Part shown: one piece after another, positions 1 through 5,444 of the stretch
Numbering within the stretch: position 1 is the first letter of the stretch
Layout of the letters: every line of letters starts with the position of its first letter
Assembly (NCBI GenBank): GCA_007119305.1
Contig: SKPY01000158.1
Location: 1-8,435 of the forward strand
Length of the DNA: 8,435 bases
Direction of reading: 5' to 3'
Origin: Nitriliruptorales bacterium
Lineage (GTDB): Bacteria > Actinomycetota > Nitriliruptoria > Euzebyales > Egibacteraceae
Made by a program: the position numbers and the translations under genes
Notes under the pieces: generated by a model
The model's input: the letters and a program-made list of their open reading frames with translations, nothing else
What the model was told of the DNA's origin: nothing
Database searches by the model: none

Positions 1-30
1 CCCCGCCGGCCCGCCGCGGCCGGGTGCCTG

Positions 31-35
31 CCTCC
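31..35 (-). promoter_or_regulatory. Possible ribosome binding site for a gene beyond the left edge
   Basis: Just after the hisA stop the minus strand reads GGAGGCAGG, a good Shine-Dalgarno match. In actinobacterial his operons hisF usually follows hisA/priA, so this may serve hisF. No convincing start codon or HisF N-terminus is visible in the 38 bases left, so this is only a suggestion. The rest of the segment is GC-rich with a weak CCGGCC/GGCCGG inverted repeat. Confidence 0.3.
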
Positions 36-38
36 ACG

Positions 39-788
39 TCAGGCCCCGGCGTCAGGCGCCGGCGCTGTCCCTACCGCGTGGAGCGCCTCCGACAACGTGA
101 ACCGGCCGGCGTAGAGCGCCTTGCCGACGATCGCGGCGTCGACGCGCGGGTGGGCGCTGGCGAGGGCGCGCAGGTCGTCGAGGCTGGACACCCCGCCGCT
201 CGCGGTGACCTGCGCGGAGGTCGCTTCAGCGACCTCCGCGAGGCGCTGCACGTTGGGGCCGGTCAGCATCCCGTCCCGCGCGATGTCGGTGAACACGAAC
301 CGCGCGACGCCCATGAGGGTGAACCGGCGCAGCGCCTCGAACAGGTCGCCCGACTCCGTCGTCCAGCCGCGCGCCTTGAGGGTTGTGCCCTCGGCGTCGA
401 GGCCCACCGCGATGTGCGCGCCGTGCTCGGCGACCGCGGCCGCGACGAACGCGGGCTCCTCCAGCGCCATCGTGCCGATGACGACGCGGCTTGCGCCGTA
501 GCCGACCGTGGCGTCGAGGTCCTCCATGGTGCGGAGCCCCCCGGAGGCCTGCACCGGCAGGCCCGTGGCAGCCACGATGGCGGCGACGAGATGGCGGTTG
601 CGGGGCTCGCCCTCGAACGCTGCGTCGAGGTCGACCACGTGCAGCCACTCCGCGCCCTGCTCGGCGAAGCGGGAGGCGACGGCGACAGGATCGGCGTCGT
701 AGACGGTCTCGGCGTCGGCCCGCCCCTGCGTGAGGCGCACCGCCCGCCCGGCCCTGATGTCGATGGCGGGGAGCAGGGTGAACGTCAT
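39..788 (-). CDS. hisA: Phosphoribosyl-ProFAR isomerase HisA, possibly bifunctional PriA
   Basis: The 249-residue cytoplasmic TIM barrel isomerises ProFAR to PRFAR, the substrate of HisF-HisH. The start is set at ATG 788 because LLPAIDIR follows at residues 5-12, as usual in the family. An in-frame ATG at 803 would add five residues, and neither has a clear ribosome site. Visible residues are catalytic Asp10 (PAID), Arg18 (VRL), Ser82 in ASGG, Asp131 (VGLD), Trp142 in RGW, Thr167 and Asp172 (TDIARDG), and the C-terminal phosphate loop ASGGVSS (195-201) with IVGKALY (220-226). The RGW segment, Ser82 and the ASGGVSSLDDL and KALYAGRFTL stretches resemble actinobacterial PriA, which also performs the TrpF reaction of tryptophan synthesis. 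Plain HisA usually has GGG instead of SGG. The family is certain; dual activity is inference. It is the last his gene visible, 47-62 bases after hisH depending on the start. Confidence 0.95.
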   Translation of the reverse strand: MTFTLLPAIDIRAGRAVRLTQGRADAETVYDADPVAVASRFAEQGAEWLHVVDLDAAFEGEPRNRHLVAAIVAATGLPVQASGGLRTMEDLDATVGYGASRVVIGTMALEEPAFVAAAVAEHGAHIAVGLDAEGTTLKARGWTTESGDLFEALRRFTLMGVARFVFTDIARDGMLTGPNVQRLAEVAEATSAQVTASGGVSSLDDLRALASAHPRVDAAIVGKALYAGRFTLSEALHAVGTAPAPDAGA

Positions 789-808
789 GGCGTTGGCAAG
801 CATACGGG

Positions 809-834
809 CTGGCTGGGGGGTGCCCCACAGCCAG
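809..834 (-). other. Hairpin in the hisH-hisA gap
   Basis: In the transcript CTGGCTG, a bulged T and GGGG pair with CCCC and CAGCCAG around a CAC loop. This gives 11 base pairs with one bulge. It ends five bases before the ATG at 803 and 20 before the ATG at 788. There is no U-run, so it does not look like an intrinsic terminator. It could affect hisA translation or RNA processing. The pairing is seen; the role is unknown. Confidence 0.5.
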
Positions 835-850
835 GTGCGCCCATAGGCTG

Positions 851-1504
851 CTACCCGCCCGGCCGCGGCGCCTGGACCGCGGCCGGCTGGCCGACTTCCG
901 CCAGCCAGTTGGCGAGCAGACGCGCGCCCACCCCGGCGCTCTTCTCCGGGTGGAACTGGGTGCCCACGACGCTGCCGTGGCGCACGACGCACGGGAAGCC
1001 GCGGCCGTAGGTGACCGTGGCGAGCACGTGCTCGTCGTCTGCCGGCTCGGCGTAGTAGGAGTGCACGAAGTAGCACTGCTGCCCGCTGACCCCCTCGAGC
1101 ACGGGGTCAGCGCGCGCCGCGACGACCGTGTTCCAGCCCATGTGCGGCACCCGCAGGTCGCCGCCGGGCAGGCGGCGCACGTGGCCGCGCAGGATGCCGA
1201 GGCCCTCTGCGTCGGGCTGCTCGTCGCTCGTCGGGTACAGGATCTGCATGCCCACGCAGATGCCGAGCAGCGGTCGGCCCGCGGCCGCCCACTCCCGTGC
1301 GAGGCTCTCGAAGCCGCGCGCGCGGAACCGTTGTGCGCAGGCCCCGAAGTGGCCGACCCCCGGCACGACGAGCGCGTCGGCCTCGGCCGCGTCGTCCACC
1401 GAGGCCGTCACGATCGCATCGGCACCGGCGCGCTGCAGCGCCTTGCCGACGGAGTGCAGGTTGCCGGCCTCGTAGTCGAGGACGGCGACGCGGGGGGCGG
1501 ACAT
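851..1504 (-). CDS. hisH: Imidazole glycerol phosphate synthase, glutamine amidotransferase subunit HisH
   Basis: The 217-residue class I glutamine amidotransferase hydrolyses glutamine and channels ammonia to HisF, which converts PRFAR into IGP and AICAR. The N-terminal VAVLDYEAGNLHSV (7-20) is typical. The oxyanion-strand motif PGVGHFG is at 48-54, the nucleophile Cys83 sits in GICVGMQ (81-87), and His185 and Glu187 in QFHPEKS complete the triad. HMGWN (121-125) and YFVHSYY (145-151) are further family landmarks. Length is close to the usual 200-215, with an extra tail after LLANWL (196-201). hisB lies 37 bases upstream. No Shine-Dalgarno is visible before the ATG, but a TAGACT box ends eight bases before it, so hisH may also be made from a leaderless internal transcript. 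HisF, its obligate partner, is not in the window. Confidence 0.97.
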   Translation of the reverse strand: MSAPRVAVLDYEAGNLHSVGKALQRAGADAIVTASVDDAAEADALVVPGVGHFGACAQRFRARGFESLAREWAAAGRPLLGICVGMQILYPTSDEQPDAEGLGILRGHVRRLPGGDLRVPHMGWNTVVAARADPVLEGVSGQQCYFVHSYYAEPADDEHVLATVTYGRGFPCVVRHGSVVGTQFHPEKSAGVGARLLANWLAEVGQPAAVQAPRPGG

Positions 1505-1512
1505 GGCCAGCC

Positions 1513-1518
1513 AGTCTA
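1513..1518 (-). promoter_or_regulatory. Putative internal -10 box for hisH
   Basis: The minus strand reads TAGACT, then eight bases, then the hisH ATG. This fits the TANNNT -10 of actinobacterial leaderless promoters and would start transcription at or next to the A of ATG. No good -35 is seen. It lies between hisB and hisH, inside the operon, so it would give a secondary promoter for hisH-hisA. Confidence 0.45.
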
Positions 1519-1520
1519 CG

Positions 1521-1556
1521 GGGCTACCGGAGCACGCCGGGCTACTGGAGCACGCC
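1521..1556 (-). repeat. 18-bp tandem duplication over the hisB stop codon
   Basis: Two adjacent 18-base units, GGGCTACCGGAGCACGCC and GGGCTACTGGAGCACGCC on the plus strand, differ at one base. On the minus strand the right unit encodes the last hisB codons and stop (GVLQ-stop), and the left unit repeats them just downstream (GVLR-stop). The period is a multiple of three, so the second stop is in frame with the first. It looks like a recent slippage duplication. Confidence 0.9.
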
Positions 1557-2126
1557 CTTGGTCGACGGCACGCCCTCCCCCGTGAGCGCCACCGCGCGGC
1601 GCAGCGCGACGGCGACGGCCTTGAAGACCGCTTCTTGGATGTGGTGACTGTTGTCCCCGGCGAGCAGCTGGACGTGCAGGGTCATCCGGCTGTTGGCGAC
1701 CAGCGCCTCGAAGAAGTGCTTCGTGAGCGTCGTCTCGTAGGTGCCGACGAGCTCGACGGGCGTGTCGGCGTCATAGACCAGATAGGGGCGCCCCGACAGG
1801 TCGATCGCGACGCGGGCGAGCGCCTCGTCGATGGGCACGGTGGCGTCAGCGAAGCGCTCGATGCCCGCCTTGTCGCCCAGCGCCTCCGCGATCGCCTGCC
1901 CGAGCGCGATGCCCGTGTCCTCCACGGTGTGGTGCGCGTCGATGTCGAGATCCCCGCGCGTGCGCACGCGCAGGCCGAGCCGCGCGTGGCGCCCCAGCTG
2001 GTCGAGCATGTGGTCGAAGAACGGGACGCCGGTCTCGACGTCGGCGCTGCCGGTGCCGTCGAGGTCGAGGTGCACCTCGACGTCGGTCTCCCGGGTCTTG
2101 CGCGTGACGGTGGCAGTCCGAGGCAT
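1542..2126 (-). CDS. hisB: Imidazoleglycerol-phosphate dehydratase HisB
   Basis: This 194-residue manganese enzyme dehydrates IGP to imidazole acetol phosphate, the sixth step of histidine synthesis. It is the monofunctional form: there is no N-terminal histidinol-phosphatase domain as in E. coli HisB. The two halves of the repeat fold carry the metal-binding signatures FFDHML (36-41) with HHTVEDTGI (65-73), and HHIQEAVFK (161-169). The C-terminus keeps the usual PSTKGVL followed by one extra Gln. Length matches the family (about 190-200). The start at 2126 is supported by a strong Shine-Dalgarno, GGAGGTG, six bases upstream, and by the ordinary N-terminus (R.A...R.T.ET.V.V.L.LDG). It lies 87 bases after hisC and 37 before hisH. 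The codons around its stop are duplicated in tandem. Confidence 0.97.
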   Translation of the reverse strand: MPRTATVTRKTRETDVEVHLDLDGTGSADVETGVPFFDHMLDQLGRHARLGLRVRTRGDLDIDAHHTVEDTGIALGQAIAEALGDKAGIERFADATVPIDEALARVAIDLSGRPYLVYDADTPVELVGTYETTLTKHFFEALVANSRMTLHVQLLAGDNSHHIQEAVFKAVAVALRRAVALTGEGVPSTKGVLQ

Positions 2127-2131
2127 GTCAG

Positions 2132-2138
2132 CACCTCC
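2132..2138 (-). promoter_or_regulatory. Strong Shine-Dalgarno site of hisB
   Basis: The minus strand reads GGAGGTG, six bases from its end to the hisB ATG at 2126. It is the clearest ribosome site in the window, in contrast to the leaderless-type starts of the other transcription units. This fits hisB being an internal operon gene that needs its own initiation signal after an 87-base gap. Confidence 0.8.
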
Positions 2139-2142
2139 ATGA

Positions 2143-2211
2143 CGGTCGCTGGCGCGACCGCCACAAGCGGATATACGGAGCAGGCGACCGCGGCGCTGGC
2201 GCTTGGGTCGC
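2143..2211 (-). other. Two hairpins with shared arms in the hisC-hisB gap
   Basis: In transcript order the gap carries arm A GCGACC (2211-2206), arm B CGGTCGC (2190-2184), arm C CGGTCGC (2160-2154) and arm D GCGACCG (2149-2143). A can pair with B or C, and D with C or B. The C-D hairpin is seven perfect pairs around a four-base loop and ends four bases before the hisB Shine-Dalgarno. The arms allow mutually exclusive folds. No U-run or leader peptide is seen. The repeats are visible; any regulatory role is inference. Confidence 0.55.
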
Positions 2212-2213
2212 AG

Positions 2214-3338
2214 TCACGTGGCAGGCTCCTTGACGGCTTGCACGCTCGCGTCGAGCGCGTCGAGGAAGGCGTCGTTCTCCTGCGCGCTGCCGATCGTGAC
2301 ACGCAGGCAGCCGGCCAGGCGGGGCCGGGTGGAGAAGTCGCGCACGAGCACCCCCCGCGCGAGCAGGGCCGCGAACAGCTCCGCGCCGGCCAGGCCCGGC
2401 ACCCGGAACAGCAGGAAGTTGGCGGCGCTGGGCCACACCGTGTGCCCCCGTGCTCCGAGCGCCGCAGCCACGCGGTCCCGCTCCGCCACGATGTGGGGGA
2501 TGTGGGCGGTGACCGCGTCGGCGAGCTCGCAGGCGACGCTGCCCGCCGCCTGCGTGAGGGCGTCGAGATGGTAGGGCAGGCGCACCCGGCGCAGGTCAGC
2601 GACCACCCAGTCCTGCCCGAGCAGGTAGCCGAGGCGGATGCCCGCGAGACGGAACGCCTTGGAGAACGTGCGCACCACGACGAGGCGGGGCAGCTCGTCG
2701 AGCAGGCCGACGACGCTGGGGGCGCCGAACTCCACATAGGCCTCGTCGACGACGATGAGGCCGCGCCCCGCGTCGTGCGCGGCCCGCACGGTCTCCTCCG
2801 CCACCGGGATGCCGGTGGGGTTGTTCGGGCTGGCCAGGCACACGAGCGCGGGGTCGTGCTCTGCGACCGCGGCCGCGACCGCCTGCGGGCCGAGGCGCAG
2901 CTCCCCGTCGAGGTCGACCTCGACCACCCCCGTCGCGGCGACGCGGGCGAGCAGCGGATGCGCGGAGTAGCCCGGCCGGGCGAGCAGCACCGCCCGTCCC
3001 GCGCCGCCGTAGGCCTGGAACAGCTGCACGAGCACCTCGTTGGACCCGTTCGCCGCCCAGACCCGCTCGGGCGGCAGGCCGTTGCGGGCGCCGAGCGCAG
3101 CGCGCAGGTGCGTGGCCTCACGGTCCGGGTAGCGGTGCAGCTCCAGCTCGCCGAGCCGCTGCGTGAGGGCTGCGAGGAACGCCGGCGGGGGCGGCCAGGG
3201 CGTCTCGTTCACGTTGAGCCGCACCGGCGGCGCCAGCTGCGGCGCCCCGTAGGGCTCCACGTCGACGAGGTCGGCGCGCACCGGCACGCGCGCGCCCCGC
3301 GCTCCGGGAGCGGGCGCTCCCGACCCTGCCAGGGTCAC
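2214..3338 (-). CDS. hisC: Histidinol-phosphate aminotransferase HisC
   Basis: The 374-residue PLP enzyme (aminotransferase class I/II fold) transfers an amino group from glutamate to imidazole acetol phosphate, giving histidinol phosphate. Motifs in order: YGAPQL (30-35), LNVNE (41-45), ANGSNE (96-101), SPNNPTG (170-176), DEAY (198-201), PLP lysine Lys227 in TFSKAFRLAGIRLGY (224-238), and the carboxylate-binding Arg346 in LRVTIG. The start is GTG 3338, whose last two bases are the first two of the hisD stop (GTGA overlap), so translation is probably coupled to hisD. GAGGG lies nine bases upstream. About 30 residues before YGAPQL is normal for actinobacterial HisC, which favours this start. 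The LNxNE motif reads NETPW where NENPY is commoner. An 87-base gap with hairpins separates it from hisB. Confidence 0.96.
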   Translation of the reverse strand: MTLAGSGAPAPGARGARVPVRADLVDVEPYGAPQLAPPVRLNVNETPWPPPPAFLAALTQRLGELELHRYPDREATHLRAALGARNGLPPERVWAANGSNEVLVQLFQAYGGAGRAVLLARPGYSAHPLLARVAATGVVEVDLDGELRLGPQAVAAAVAEHDPALVCLASPNNPTGIPVAEETVRAAHDAGRGLIVVDEAYVEFGAPSVVGLLDELPRLVVVRTFSKAFRLAGIRLGYLLGQDWVVADLRRVRLPYHLDALTQAAGSVACELADAVTAHIPHIVAERDRVAAALGARGHTVWPSAANFLLFRVPGLAGAELFAALLARGVLVRDFSTRPRLAGCLRVTIGSAQENDAFLDALDASVQAVKEPAT

Positions 3339-4648
3339 GGCCCTGCGCCCTCGTCGTGCACGCGGGCCTGCACGGCACGGGCGTGGGCGGGCAGATCCTC
3401 GGCTGCTGCGAGCGCAGCGACGACCGGCGCGAGGCGGGCGAGCCCGTCGCGGGAGTACTGCACCCAGTTGACCGGGACGAGGAAGTCCGCGGTCGACAGC
3501 CCGCCGCGGTAGCGCGCAGAGCCGCCGGTGGGCAGCGTGTGGTTGGGACCGGCCGCGTAGTCGCCCAGCGACACGGGAGACGTGCCCCCGACGAAGACGG
3601 CGCCGGCGCAGCGGACCTTCTCGGCCACGCCGACGGCGTCGTGGCACTGCACCTCGAGGTGCTCGGCGGCGAAGGCGTTCGCGACCTCGACCGCGTGGTC
3701 GAGGTCGTCCACGAGCACGATCGCCCCCTGGCCGGCCAGCGCGGTGCGCACGCGGTCCGCGTGCCGGGTGGCGGCCACCTCGTCCCCGAGTGCGGTCTCC
3801 ACCCGGGCGCCGAAGCTGTCATCGGGGGTGATGAGCAGCGCGGTGGCCAGCGGGTCGTGCTCCGCCTGCGCGACGAGGTCCGTCGCGACGTGCACGGGAT
3901 CGGCGCTGCCGTCGGCGATGATCGCGACCTCCGTCACGCCGGCCAGCGTGTCGATGCCGCAGGCGCCCTCCCCGGAGACCTGTGCCTTGGCCTCCGCGAC
4001 GTAGACGTTGCCCGGGCCGACCACCTTGTCACAGCGCGGCACCGAGCCGGTCCCATAGGCCATGGCGCCGATCGCCTGCGCGCCGCCGATGCGGAAGATG
4101 CGGTCCGCCCCGGCAAGGGCAGCGGCGGCCAGGATGGTGCGGTTGACCTCACCGTCCGCGCCCGGGGGCGTGCACAGCACGACCTCGTCGACCTCGGCCA
4201 CGCGGGCGGGCACGACGGTCATGAGCACCGACGACGGCAACGGCGCGCGCCCGCCGGGTGCGTAGCAGCCCACGCGGCGCAGCGGCTGGTGGCGGACCCC
4301 CAGCAGGGCGCCGTCGCGGTCTTCGAGCCAGTCCCGGGGCCGTGCCCGCTCGTGGAACCAGCGCACCTGGTCGGCGGCCCGCTCGAGCGCCGCGCGCAGG
4401 TCGCCGTCGAGCTCCGTGAGCGCCTGCTCGGCTGTGGCCGCGGGGATCTCCCAGCCCCCGTGCCCGTCGTACCCGTCGAAGGACGCCGAGTAGTGGGCGA
4501 CCGCCCCGTCACCGTCGCGGCGGACCGCAGCGAGGATGTCGCGCACGGTGTCGCGGACCTCCGTCACGGCCTCGTCCGTCGCGCGCGGCAGCCGGTGGCT
4601 CGGGTCGGAGCGGTCGCCGCGCAGGTCCAGCCAGGTGAGCTTGTCCAT
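3335..4648 (-). CDS. hisD: Histidinol dehydrogenase HisD
   Basis: The 437-residue zinc enzyme oxidises L-histidinol to L-histidine in two NAD-dependent steps via histidinal. The N-terminus LTWLDLRGDR resembles the LTRIDLRG start of other actinobacterial HisD. GCYAPGGRAPLPSSVLM (127-143) and the VGPGNVYV loop (210-217) match the NAD-binding region. Zinc and substrate ligands are in place by family alignment: Gln261 and His264 (QAEHD), Asp363 (LGDY) and His422 (EDLPAH). The catalytic pair Glu329-His330 is in AAEHLE. The substrate motif normally written AGPSE or AGPTE reads AGVTE (236-240), with proline replaced by valine. Length is normal (about 430-440). It is the first gene of the his operon. 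The start follows a TAGGAT box by nine bases with no clear Shine-Dalgarno, suggesting a leaderless or very short leader. Confidence 0.97.
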   Translation of the reverse strand: MDKLTWLDLRGDRSDPSHRLPRATDEAVTEVRDTVRDILAAVRRDGDGAVAHYSASFDGYDGHGGWEIPAATAEQALTELDGDLRAALERAADQVRWFHERARPRDWLEDRDGALLGVRHQPLRRVGCYAPGGRAPLPSSVLMTVVPARVAEVDEVVLCTPPGADGEVNRTILAAAALAGADRIFRIGGAQAIGAMAYGTGSVPRCDKVVGPGNVYVAEAKAQVSGEGACGIDTLAGVTEVAIIADGSADPVHVATDLVAQAEHDPLATALLITPDDSFGARVETALGDEVAATRHADRVRTALAGQGAIVLVDDLDHAVEVANAFAAEHLEVQCHDAVGVAEKVRCAGAVFVGGTSPVSLGDYAAGPNHTLPTGGSARYRGGLSTADFLVPVNWVQYSRDGLARLAPVVAALAAAEDLPAHARAVQARVHDEGAGP

Positions 4649-4657
4649 AGGGGCTTG

Positions 4658-4663
4658 ATCCTA
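4658..4663 (-). promoter_or_regulatory. Putative -10 box of the his operon
   Basis: The minus strand reads TAGGAT, nine bases before the hisD ATG. This would start transcription within about three bases of the ATG. No convincing -35 is seen 16-18 bases upstream. There is no room for a histidine leader peptide or T-box before hisD if this is the main promoter. Confidence 0.5.
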
Positions 4664-4707
4664 GCCGTCGAGCGCCCGTCCCGGTGCCCGCCCGGCCCGG
4701 ACGGCCT

Positions 4708-4732
4708 GCCGTGCAACTGGCCCAGACACGGC
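4708..4732. promoter_or_regulatory. Inverted repeat in the divergent promoter region, possible operator
   Basis: GCCGTG (4708-4713) and CACGGC (4727-4732) form a perfect inverted repeat with a 13-base spacer. The right arm overlaps the putative -35 of the LON-domain gene, between that gene and hisD. The half-sites are about two helical turns apart, a spacing that suits a dimeric regulator. Six-base arms can arise by chance in sequence this GC-rich, so confidence is low. Confidence 0.25.
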
Positions 4733-4751
4733 GGCGCGAGGGACGTAGCCT
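4723..4751 (+). promoter_or_regulatory. Promoter of the LON-domain gene
   Basis: CAGACA (4723-4728, four of six matches to TTGACA), a 17-base spacer and TAGCCT (4746-4751) are followed by exactly seven bases and the ATG at 4759. Transcription would start at the A of ATG, giving a leaderless mRNA. The -10 and its spacing are clear; the -35 is weak. Confidence 0.6.
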
Positions 4752-4758
4752 GGCAGGG

Positions 4759-5397
4759 ATGGAACTGCCGCTGTTCCCGTTGCATCTCGTCCTCTTCCCG
4801 GGACGGCCGCTGCCCCTGCACGTCTTCGAGGAGCGCTACCGGCGGATGCTGGCGGACTGCCTGAGCGGCGACCGGCGGTTCGGCGTGGTGGCCATCCGCT
4901 CGGGCTGTGAGGTCGGGGACGTACCCGAGATCTATGACATCGGCACGGTGGCGGAGATCGAGTCCGTGACGACGCTCGCCGACGGGCGCTCGGACATCAC
5001 CACCCGCGGGGTGCAGCGCTTCCGGGTGCGCGAGCTCCTCGGGGAGGCGCCGTATCTGCGGGCCGTGATCGAGCTGCTCGACGACGTCGCCCTCAACGGC
5101 GAGGGCGAGGGCACGTGCGAGCTGCGGGAGCTGCTCTACCCGTACCTGGCGAGCCTTGGCGCCCCCCAGGAGCTGCTGTCGTGCCTGCCGGAGGAGCCGG
5201 AGCGGCTCGCCTACCTCGCCGCCGCGGCCATGCAGGTGGATGTGGCGGACGCGCAGCGCCTGCTCGAGCTCGACCGCACCGACGAGCGGCTCGAGGCGAC
5301 GTTGCAGATGCTGCGCCGCGAGACCCGCCTCATGCGCCATCTCGGGGCGGTCGGGCTCCTGCGCCCGCCTGGACCGAACGGCGCCGACTACAACTGA
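4759..5397 (+). CDS. Stand-alone LON substrate-binding (N-terminal) domain protein
   Basis: The 212-residue protein matches the PUA-like N-terminal domain of Lon protease. It opens with ELPLFPLHLVLFPGRPLPLHVFEERYRRM (a family hallmark at residues 2-30) and continues with FGVV (41-44), a VGDVPEIYDIGTVAEI region (52-67) and TTRGVQRFRV (80-89). A helical C-terminal part follows. There is no Walker A/B ATPase motif and no Ser-Lys protease site, so it cannot be a Lon protease. In Lon this domain recognises unfolded substrates; the role of the free-standing bacterial form is not established. No signal peptide or membrane segment is seen, so it is probably cytoplasmic. An upstream start is possible but the TAGCCT box seven bases before ATG 4759 fixes this one. 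It lies divergent from hisD and 47 bases before lgt, which has its own promoter. Confidence 0.9.
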   Translation: MELPLFPLHLVLFPGRPLPLHVFEERYRRMLADCLSGDRRFGVVAIRSGCEVGDVPEIYDIGTVAEIESVTTLADGRSDITTRGVQRFRVRELLGEAPYLRAVIELLDDVALNGEGEGTCELRELLYPYLASLGAPQELLSCLPEEPERLAYLAAAAMQVDVADAQRLLELDRTDERLEATLQMLRRETRLMRHLGAVGLLRPPGPNGADYN

Positions 5398-5431
5398 CAC
5401 CTCAGCCGGCACCGGCCCCGCCCGACTGACC

Positions 5432-5437
5432 TAGGCT
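5432..5437 (+). promoter_or_regulatory. Putative -10 box of lgt
   Basis: TAGGCT is followed by seven bases and the lgt ATG at 5445, the same spacing as before the LON-domain gene. No clear -35 is seen. It suggests that lgt-tag can be transcribed separately from the LON-domain gene, as a leaderless mRNA. Confidence 0.55.
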
Positions 5438-5444
5438 TGCGCCC

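Noticed and set aside
1..38. Start of hisF at the left edge
   Set aside because: A Shine-Dalgarno-like GGAGG is present but no start codon followed by a HisF-like sequence fits in the remaining bases.
789..1076. N-terminal extension of HisA by about 96 residues
   Set aside because: The frame stays open upstream, but the added part is an Arg-rich shadow of hisH. The family N-terminus starts at residue 92 or 97 of that frame.
1503..3512. An open frame of 669 codons on the plus strand, antisense to hisB and hisC
   Set aside because: Its translation is Arg/Ala/Gly/Asp-rich with no recognisable domain, and it lies opposite two well-supported genes. Long antisense frames are expected where third positions are nearly all G or C.
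4649..4758. Histidine leader peptide, T-box or other attenuator before hisD
   Set aside because: No His-codon run, tRNA-like motif or terminator/antiterminator pair is seen, and the -10 box lies only nine bases from the start codon.
3356..4864. A 502-codon plus-strand frame antisense to hisD
   Set aside because: It has a low-complexity translation, is opposite a gene with every catalytic residue intact, and runs into the LON-domain gene in another frame.
4564..5412. A 282-codon minus-strand frame opposite the LON-domain gene
   Set aside because: It is rich in Arg, His and Gln without motifs and runs across the divergent promoter region into hisD. The plus-strand protein is clearly the real one.
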